A stretch of 11,493 nt of DNA. Origin: Candidatus Latescibacterota bacterium. Lineage in GTDB: Bacteria > Latescibacterota > UBA2968 > UBA8231. The notes beneath the pieces are model-generated. The model was given only the letters and a program-made list of their open reading frames with translations. It searched no databases and was not told the DNA's origin. The position numbers and the translations under genes are program-made. The stretch lies in assembly GCA_022826515.1 (NCBI GenBank), contig JAJDUT010000055.1, positions 1 through 11,493 of the forward strand, read 5' to 3'. This document shows positions 6,891 through 11,493 of this stretch, one piece after another; position 1 is the first letter of the stretch; each line of letters begins with the position of its first letter.

Positions 6891-6910
6891 ACCGACTTGG
6901 AGGAGAGACC

Positions 6911-7771
6911 ATGCCAGTATTGAGCAAAGAAGATCGAGCCTTCTGGGAAGAGAACGGCTATGTGATCGTCCACAACGCCGTGCCCCAGGAAAACTTAGAC
7001 GCGATGGTGGCGGCGATCTGGGAATTTCTAGAGATGGACCCAGAATGCGAAGAGGATTGGTACAAGTACCAGCCCTATACCCGCGACAATTTGTGCTCGC
7101 CCATATCAGCGGCCGGGATGGTCGAGATCTACCAGCACCAAGCCCTGTGGGACAATCGACAGTACCCCAAGGTGCATCAGGCTTTTGCCGAGATCTGGGG
7201 CGACGAGAAGTTGTGGGTCTCGCTGGACCGGGCCAATATGAAACCGCCGGCGCGCGAGGATCAGCCCGAGTGGTGCAACAAGGGGATGATTCACTGGGAT
7301 GTCGATACGGCACAGCAGCCGGTGTCCTTTGGGGTGCAAGGGGTGCTGTATTTGACGGATACGGCAGAGGACCAAGGCGGCTTCCAGTGCGTACCCGGCT
7401 TTCACCGGATGTTCGACGAATGGGTTAAGACCCAGCCAGCGGATCGCAATACGCGCAAACCCAATCTGACAGGGCTAACGGTCAAGTCGATTGCGGGACA
7501 AGCCGGAGACCTGCTGATCTGGCATCGGTTGTTAGCTCACGGCAACGGCCACAATCGGTCTGATCGTCCGCGATTGGCGCAGTATATCACCATGAAGCCA
7601 GCACCTGCAGACGCAGAAGCCACACGTCAGGATCGGATCGCGGCTTGGCAGGATCGGCGACCGACGCCGCGCTGGCCCGGCGATGCGCGAGACTGGGAAC
7701 ACCAGCATCAGCAGCCGGCTGAATTAACCTCCCTAGGGCGGAAACTCCTGGGAGTGGATTCGTGGAGTTAA
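6911..7771 (+). CDS. Phytanoyl-CoA dioxygenase (PhyH) family oxygenase, third copy
   Basis: 286 aa. Triad: H128 and D130 in GMIHWDVD, distal H210 in RLLAHGNG, and R221 eleven residues on (DRPRLAQY) for 2-oxoglutarate. QGGFQCVPGFHR (155-166) is the family's central motif with F for S. The N-terminus FWEENGYVIVHNAV is the standard opening. It is only distantly similar to the other two PhyH genes in this operon (different HxD context and different C-terminal tail, rich in Gln/Arg/Trp from ~240), so they are not a recent duplication. A strong GGAGGAG at 6899-6905 precedes the ATG; the gap from the mannonate-dehydratase-family gene is only 20 bp. The substrate is unknown; cytoplasmic. Confidence 0.93.
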   Translation: MPVLSKEDRAFWEENGYVIVHNAVPQENLDAMVAAIWEFLEMDPECEEDWYKYQPYTRDNLCSPISAAGMVEIYQHQALWDNRQYPKVHQAFAEIWGDEKLWVSLDRANMKPPAREDQPEWCNKGMIHWDVDTAQQPVSFGVQGVLYLTDTAEDQGGFQCVPGFHRMFDEWVKTQPADRNTRKPNLTGLTVKSIAGQAGDLLIWHRLLAHGNGHNRSDRPRLAQYITMKPAPADAEATRQDRIAAWQDRRPTPRWPGDARDWEHQHQQPAELTSLGRKLLGVDSWS

Positions 7772-7792
7772 AACCTTTTAAGGAGCAATTTG

Positions 7793-8674
7793 ATGAGTAA
7801 AAAAATCAACCGCGCCGTTGAACTCCTCGCCGAGGATCAGCCCATCTACTACACAGGTGCCCACGCCGGACACGTGCTGACCTACGAGCAGGGCAAACAG
7901 GACGCCGGAACTTGGGCCGACTACATCAACGTCGGCATGGAACACGGTTCGTTCGACATGGCCGGACTAGACGAGTACTTGCGCGGCTTGATCGCCGGTG
8001 GGCCAACCCGTAGCGGGCACCGAACTCCGGCGATCATCGTCGAGGCCCCAGTCGAGGGCCGGTCCGAGGAGATCGTCCGCTACAACGCTTGGCAATTTCG
8101 GCAGATCTTGGGCCGAGGCGCGCACGGCATTCTGCTGTGCCAAGCCGAATCAGCCGGGGCCGTCCGAGCCTTCGTCGAATCGTGCCGCTATCCGATCAAC
8201 ACCATCGGCGTCGGTGCCGATTTGGGTCGGGGCACGCGCGGCGTTGGCTCAGAAGGCGTGTGCGCAGGCGTGTGGGGCGCGAGCCGCGACGAGTATCTAA
8301 CCAAGGCCGATCCTTGGCCGCTCAACCCGGAGGGTGAGTTGCTGTTAGGGCTGAAGATCGAGTCGGTGGCCGCCCTGCCCCACATCGAGGAAATCCTGTC
8401 CGTTCCGGGGATCGGCTTTGCCGAAATGGGCCCAGGCGACTTGAGCATTTCGCTGGGGTATCGGACGATGCCGCAGCCGTGGCCCGCAGAGATGCAGGAG
8501 ACGCACGAGCGGGTCAAGGCGGCGTGCCAGCAAAACGGCGTGGCCTTTTTGGATGGGTCCGCACCCGAAACGGTCGCAGCGAAAATTGACGCTGGGGCGC
8601 GAGTGTTCTCAGGGGGAAATGAGGAAACAGCCCGAGTGGGGCGAGCGCACACTCAGCGAGAGATGCCGGTGTAG
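7793..8674 (+). CDS. HpcH/HpaI family aldolase (2-keto-3-deoxy acid aldolase-like)
   Basis: 293 aa from the ATG at 7793; AAGGAG seven bases upstream decides this over the overlapping TTG at 7790. Class II pyruvate-aldolase features: GMEHGSFD (48-55, carrying the E-H pair of the base region), GADLGRG (141-147), LKIES with metal ligand E190, and MGPGDLSISLGY with ligand D216. The usual Gln two residues before the Glu (QIE in HpaI) is Lys188 here. Known members cleave 2-keto-3-deoxy sugar acids or 4-hydroxy-2-ketoacids retro-aldol to pyruvate and an aldehyde (or to tartronate semialdehyde when starting from aldarates). As the last gene before a stem-loop it is the natural final step of the rightward operon. 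It is somewhat longer than HpaI (about 262 aa). Confidence 0.88.
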   Translation: MSKKINRAVELLAEDQPIYYTGAHAGHVLTYEQGKQDAGTWADYINVGMEHGSFDMAGLDEYLRGLIAGGPTRSGHRTPAIIVEAPVEGRSEEIVRYNAWQFRQILGRGAHGILLCQAESAGAVRAFVESCRYPINTIGVGADLGRGTRGVGSEGVCAGVWGASRDEYLTKADPWPLNPEGELLLGLKIESVAALPHIEEILSVPGIGFAEMGPGDLSISLGYRTMPQPWPAEMQETHERVKAACQQNGVAFLDGSAPETVAAKIDAGARVFSGGNEETARVGRAHTQREMPV

Positions 8675-8698
8675 CGCAGCCATCCAATCCAACCTGCC

Positions 8699-8732
8699 GA
8701 CAAGGGGTGAACGGTTGCGTTCGCCCCTTGTC
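8699..8732 (+). terminator. Strong stem-loop after the aldolase gene
   Basis: GACAAGGGGTGAACG (8699-8713), loop GTTG, then CGTTCGCCCCTTGTC (8718-8732) make a 15-bp stem with one U-G pair. It is followed by AATTTTGCG, so the U tract is short. Its place, 24 bp after the aldolase stop, fits an intrinsic terminator or a 3' stabiliser that lowers expression of the downstream dehydratase. The start at 8785 has no good Shine-Dalgarno and no clear promoter was found between 8733 and 8784, so partial read-through is possible. Confidence 0.6.
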
Positions 8733-8784
8733 AATTTTGCGAGACAAGTTCCAAGGATATGCAAATGTACATTGGAATAGTACT

Positions 8785-10509
8785 ATGAGCGGAAATAAAA
8801 AAACGTTGCGCAGTGCCGGGTGGTTTGGCGACGAGTGGCACCAGGGTTTCGTGTCCCGAGGCTGGACCAAAAACCAGGGCCATCCCGAACAGATGTTCGA
8901 CGGTCGGCCCGTAATCGGGATCTGCAACACGTGGTCGGACTTGAATCCTTGCAACGCCCATCTGCGGATTTTGGCCGAGCAGGTCAAGCGCGGGGTGTAC
9001 GAGGCCGGGGGCTTTCCGCTCGAATTTCCGGTTACTTCGCTCGGCGAGACAATGATGAAGCCAACGACCATGCTCTACCGCAACTTGGCGAGCATGGACG
9101 TGGAGGAAAGCATCCGCGCCAATCCACTCGACGGGGTAGTGCTGCTGACCGGCTGCGACAAAACGACGCCAGCCTGTCTGATGGGAGCGGCGAGCGTCGA
9201 TTTGCCGACCATTGCGGTGACGGGCGGGCCGATGCTCAACGGCAAGTTCCGCAATGAAAATATCGGCTCCGGCACGGATGTCTATCGCTTTACCACCGAG
9301 CTGCGGGCCGGGAGCATCTCGCGCTTGGATTACTTGGAGGCCGAGGCCGGGATTTCGCGTTCGGACGGCCACTGCATGACCATGGGCACGGCCTCGACAA
9401 TGGCTTGCATGGTCGAGACTGTCGGGCTGACGCTGCCGAGCGGCGCGGCGATTCCTGGGCCGGATGCGCGGCGCAAGCGCTTGGGGCATCTGGCGGGCAA
9501 TCGCATCGTCGAGATGGTCCGCGAAGACTTGCGCATGTCGCGCATTTTGACGCGGCCAGCCGTAGAAAATGCCATCAAGGTCAACGCCGCGCTGGGCGGC
9601 TCGACCAACTTCGTGGTGCATCTGTTGGCCATCGCCGGGCGGCTCGGCGTCGAATTGGAACTGGACGACTTCGACCGCTTGGGCAGCCGCATGCCGCACT
9701 TGGTCAACCTAATGCCCTCGGGCGAATATCTGATGGAGGACTTCTTCTACGCTGGTGGCCTACCCGCCGTGATCCAGGAACTAAAGGAACATCTGCACAT
9801 GGATACCTTGACGGTGACGGGCAAGACGCTCGGCGAAAATACCTCGGGTGCCCAATGCTACGACCGAGCGGTCATCGCCGCGATCGACAAGCCGCTCAAG
9901 GAGGCGGCCGGGATCGCCGTGCTGCGGGGCAACCTCTGCCCGGATGGGGCGATTATCAAACCATCAGCCGCCTCTCCCGAACTCATGCAGCATTGCGGAC
10001 GAGCCGTGGTATTTGAAAGTATAGAGGACTATCGGGCGCGGATTGACGATCCCAATCTCGACGTGGACAAAGACTGCGTGCTGGTCTTGAAGGGCATCGG
10101 CCCCAAAGGTTTTCCCGGTATGCCCGAAGCGGGGAAGTTCGGATTGCCCAAGAAGCTGTTGCAGCAGGGCGTGCGCGACATGGTTTGCATCTCGGACGGA
10201 CGGATGAGCGGCACGGCCTACGGCACGGTGATTTTGCACGTCGCACCCGAATCCGCGGTGGGCGGCCCGCTGGCCTTGGTGCAGGACGGCGACCTCATCG
10301 AATTGGACGTGGAGAAGCGGTCGTTGAACATGGCCGTGTCCGATGAGGAACTACAAAGCAGGCGGCAAGCGTGGACGCCGCCCGCGCCCGTCGTTACGCG
10401 GGGTTATGCCGGCTTGTATGTCAAGCACGTGCTCCAAGCCGACAAGGGCGCTGACTTGGATATCTTGGTCGGCGGCTCTGGCCCGGATGTCTATCGGGAG
10501 CCGAGGTAG
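8785..10509 (+). CDS. IlvD/Edd family sugar-acid dehydratase (aldonate dehydratase type)
   Basis: 574 aa. The opening [20 protein letters not shown], with [14 protein letters not shown], is typical of the L-arabinonate/D-xylonate dehydratase branch rather than of dihydroxyacid dehydratase. Putative [2Fe-2S] cysteines are C56 (NPCN), C124 (TGCDK) and C197 (GHCMTM). Mg ligands are E88, D125 and the carbamylated-Lys candidate K126. S475 in [10 protein letters not shown] is the expected catalytic Ser. These match the spacing I recall for Rhizobium L-arabinonate dehydratase (C59/C127/C200). The reaction would be aldonate to 2-keto-3-deoxy acid plus water. The ATG at 8785 begins the family-like N-terminus ([10 protein letters not shown]); the longer frame to 8707 overlaps the upstream stem-loop and is rejected. 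The ribosome binding site is weak (TTGGAA). The exact sugar acid is not determined. Confidence 0.93.
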   Translation: MSGNKKTLRSAGWFGDEWHQGFVSRGWTKNQGHPEQMFDGRPVIGICNTWSDLNPCNAHLRILAEQVKRGVYEAGGFPLEFPVTSLGETMMKPTTMLYRNLASMDVEESIRANPLDGVVLLTGCDKTTPACLMGAASVDLPTIAVTGGPMLNGKFRNENIGSGTDVYRFTTELRAGSISRLDYLEAEAGISRSDGHCMTMGTASTMACMVETVGLTLPSGAAIPGPDARRKRLGHLAGNRIVEMVREDLRMSRILTRPAVENAIKVNAALGGSTNFVVHLLAIAGRLGVELELDDFDRLGSRMPHLVNLMPSGEYLMEDFFYAGGLPAVIQELKEHLHMDTLTVTGKTLGENTSGAQCYDRAVIAAIDKPLKEAAGIAVLRGNLCPDGAIIKPSAASPELMQHCGRAVVFESIEDYRARIDDPNLDVDKDCVLVLKGIGPKGFPGMPEAGKFGLPKKLLQQGVRDMVCISDGRMSGTAYGTVILHVAPESAVGGPLALVQDGDLIELDVEKRSLNMAVSDEELQSRRQAWTPPAPVVTRGYAGLYVKHVLQADKGADLDILVGGSGPDVYREPR

Positions 10510-10586
10510 TTCAGCGCTTCGTGAATCTCGCGAAAGAGGTCTTAAGCGTTGATCTGGTACTCGAAGGAGAACCTTTCCCAGTCCAT
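10491..10586 (-). pseudogene. Possible remnant of a small gene with in-frame stop
   Basis: On the minus strand an AAGGGGAC sequence is followed by an ATG at 10586 and the codons MDWERFSFEYQINA. A TAA (10542-10544) comes next, then the frame continues as [16 protein letters not shown] to a TAG. The composition on both sides of the stop looks protein-like and continuous, as expected for a decayed gene or its left-over 5' end. The last few codons overlap the 3' end of the dehydratase gene antisense, so genuine homology probably ends near 10510. I do not recognise the family; it could also be chance. Confidence 0.3.
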
Positions 10587-10600
10587 ATTTGTCCCCTTAT

Positions 10601-10730
10601 TTGACAGTTAATTTGACAGATAGGACAGATTCATAACATAAAGAAAATAAATAATTTATATTCTTTTGGAGAGGAAATCAGGCAAAAATTCGACCTTATT
10701 TGACAGGATACTTGACAGCCTATTTGGCAA
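10601..10730. repeat. 12-bp-periodic TTGACAG repeats, two clusters
   Basis: TTGACAG starts at 10601 and 10613 (AGGACAG follows at 10622), then again at 10700 and 10712, with TTGGCAA at 10724. Within each cluster the phase is exactly 12 bp, and each cluster begins with CCTTATTTGACAG. Between them is an AT-rich stretch of about 80 bp. This resembles the short periodic intergenic repeats (of the type CCTGTnAAT on the other strand) dispersed in many environmental genomes (recalled, not searched). It occupies the space between two convergent genes. Individual TTGACA words match a -35 box, but no sensible -10 goes with them toward a gene start. Confidence 0.6.
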
Positions 10731-10779
10731 AGACTTGTACAGGCGTCAAGGATGTTCTTCCGAAGGCGTTTATCTCTGA

Positions 10780-11178
10780 CTAGCTACCGCTGCCCAAGAC
10801 GGCTATGGCCTCGACCTCGACGAGCATTCCCGGTAGGACTAGATCGGCGACCGTCACGGTAGAGCTGGCAGGGGCGTGGTTAGGAAAAGCCTCGGCGCGG
10901 GCAGCCGCGTACTCGGCGTAGCGGCCCGTGTCGGTGATAAACGAGGTGATCTTGACCACGTCGTTCATGGTCGCGCCGGCCTCGGCGAGCACGGCGCGGA
11001 TATTAGCAAAGACTTGACGCGACTGCGCAGCCATGTCGCCTTCGCCGACGAGCTTCCCTTCCGAGTCGAGCGGCCCTTGGCCAGAGACGTAGATCGTATC
11101 GCCGACCTGCACGGCCTGTGAGATGCGGAAGTCCTTGGTCCAAGGCCAGGCGGGGTTGTGTGCTTTGCGTTGGGGCAT
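10780..11178 (-). CDS. Rid (YjgF/YER057c/UK114) family protein lacking the catalytic Arg
   Basis: 132 aa, the usual Rid size. Family features are QVGDTIYVSGQGPLD (24-38), the helix QSRQVFANIRAVLAEAGATMNDVVKITSFITD, and LPGMLVEVEAIAV near the end (E121/E123). Archetypal RidA hydrolyses reactive 2-aminoacrylate/imine intermediates and needs an Arg in the PARS motif; here that stretch reads PASST, with Ser105 in its place. Imine deaminase activity is therefore doubtful, and it belongs with the Arg-less Rid subgroups, which are often encoded in catabolic clusters. The ATG at 11178 is chosen on family length; a TTG at 11280 would add 34 unrelated residues. No Shine-Dalgarno is present. It is convergent with the dehydratase gene. 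Confidence 0.88.
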   Translation of the reverse strand: MPQRKAHNPAWPWTKDFRISQAVQVGDTIYVSGQGPLDSEGKLVGEGDMAAQSRQVFANIRAVLAEAGATMNDVVKITSFITDTGRYAEYAAARAEAFPNHAPASSTVTVADLVLPGMLVEVEAIAVLGSGS

Positions 11179-11185
11179 GGAGAAT

Positions 11186-11213
11186 AATATAGGTGCGTTT
11201 GGAGTTTGACCAA
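11186..11213 (-). promoter_or_regulatory. Candidate promoter of the Rid gene, leaderless transcript possible
   Basis: On the minus strand TTGGTC (11208-11213) and TATATT (11186-11191) are 16 bp apart, and the -10 ends only 7 nt before the ATG at 11178. If used, transcription would begin at or next to the start codon. That agrees with the absence of a Shine-Dalgarno sequence. The -35 match is weak. Confidence 0.35.
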
Positions 11214-11254
11214 GCGACGGAGGCACTCTGGTGCTTATAGCCGTAAAAAAATCC

Positions 11255-11283
11255 TTGACATCTTGCTCTTTTAGTGGCAAAAT
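11255..11283 (+). promoter_or_regulatory. Sigma-70-like promoter for the right-edge gene
   Basis: TTGACA (11255-11260), a 17-bp spacer, and CAAAAT (11278-11283, four of six consensus bases) make a good housekeeping promoter pointing right. Initiation near 11290 would leave an untranslated leader of about 57 nt before the ATG at 11347. It lies upstream of the Rid gene's promoter on the other strand, so the two genes are divergent. Confidence 0.5.
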
Positions 11284-11346
11284 GTTCGGCGCGTCGCCGT
11301 AAAGCGCGGAGCGTTTGGTTCCGCCGTCAGAGGACGAACTGGATAA

Positions 11347-11493
11347 ATGGGAAATTCAATCTCAGAAAAGATGCTGTCGCCGGAAGCGCAGCTTTTGGCG
11401 ATGGCAGGATTTCGTTATCCTCGTAGAGACCTAGTTGATTTATTTGTTCATAAGTCGTTAAAAAACAACACTTTACCCCCCCCCCCCTCAAAA
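11347..11493 (+). CDS. Unidentified gene, 5' part only
   Basis: The ATG at 11347 opens a frame that is free of stops to the window edge (49 codons). It begins MGNSISEKMLSPEAQLLAMA and continues GFRYPRRDLVDLFVHKSLKN, followed by a Pro run encoded by the terminal poly-C. The amino-acid pattern (acidic/hydrophobic helix, then a basic patch) is protein-like, but no family is recognised. AGAGGA at 11329-11334 is a modest ribosome binding site, 12 bases away. The good promoter at 11255 supports it. The frame after 11476 depends on the exact C count, which is unreliable. Confidence 0.4.
   Translation, partial: MGNSISEKMLSPEAQLLAMAGFRYPRRDLVDLFVHKSLKNNTLPPPPSK
11476..11487. repeat. 12-C homopolymer at the edge
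   Basis: Twelve consecutive C bases lie six bases before the window ends. In an otherwise ordinary sequence this is most simply a place where assembly or base calling failed. It should not be used to infer a polyproline protein or a phase-variation tract without raw reads. Confidence 0.8.

Noticed and set aside
7793..8674. Citrate lyase beta subunit
   Set aside because: The GPGDLSISLGY and EHGSFD motifs fit the HpaI/2-keto-3-deoxy acid aldolase branch better, and no other citrate lyase subunits are nearby.
8731..9699. Minus-strand open frame of 322 aa inside the dehydratase gene
   Set aside because: It is antisense to a gene with a complete [2Fe-2S] and Mg site; the translation is Arg/His/Gln-rich and motif-free.
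8785..10509. Dihydroxyacid dehydratase (IlvD) of branched-chain amino-acid synthesis
   Set aside because: The N-terminal LRSAGWFG and [10 protein letters not shown] signature and the catabolic neighbours fit the aldonate dehydratase branch instead.
10601..10619. TTGACA words as tandem promoters for a downstream gene
   Set aside because: No matching -10 or gene start follows on the plus strand; the next gene is on the opposite strand and converges on this region.

Overview
The window looks like a piece of chromosome from an uncultured, Gram-negative-type environmental bacterium. There is a secreted outer-membrane-barrel-like protein with a signal peptide, consensus-like Shine-Dalgarno sequences, G+C-rich coding DNA and several short dispersed intergenic repeats. 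Several phytanoyl-CoA-dioxygenase (PhyH) genes beside mandelate-racemase/muconate-lactonizing enzymes are typical of Latescibacterota, Poribacteria and related marine or sponge-associated lineages. That placement is inference from gene content; no marker gene is present. The window ends in a 12-C run, which looks like a contig edge.

Layout. 1-503: AT-rich, no confident gene; it holds a leftward intrinsic terminator (106-137), a near-perfect palindrome (205-232) and an unusual overlapping dyad array (243-301). 504-1553 (-): exported beta-barrel-like protein of unknown function. 1606-2739 (-): enolase-superfamily enzyme with a complete mandelate-racemase-type active site. 2740-2813: compact divergent promoter region. 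2814-8674 (+): six tightly packed genes in the order enolase-superfamily enzyme (altered active site), PhyH oxygenase, PhyH-like oxygenase with an H-x-G site, mannonate-dehydratase (UxuA) family enzyme, PhyH oxygenase, HpcH/HpaI aldolase. 8699-8732: strong stem-loop. 8785-10509 (+): IlvD/Edd-type sugar-acid dehydratase. 10510-10779: gene remnant and 12-bp-periodic repeats. 10780-11178 (-): Rid-family protein lacking the catalytic Arg. 11255-11493 (+): well-formed promoter and the start of an unidentified gene running off the edge.

How the genes could work together. Four enzyme families acting on sugar acids (two enolase-superfamily enzymes, UxuA, IlvD/Edd) plus a 2-keto-acid aldolase form a plausible route: aldonate, aldarate or lactone, then 2-keto-3-deoxy acid, then pyruvate (or tartronate semialdehyde) plus an aldehyde. 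Three different Fe(II)/2-oxoglutarate oxygenases interleaved in the same operon are not part of any textbook uronate or aldonate pathway. They suggest that the substrate carries a group (O-methyl, sulfate ester, N-alkyl, deoxy or similar) that is removed or hydroxylated oxidatively. No transporter, kinase or regulator is visible in the window.
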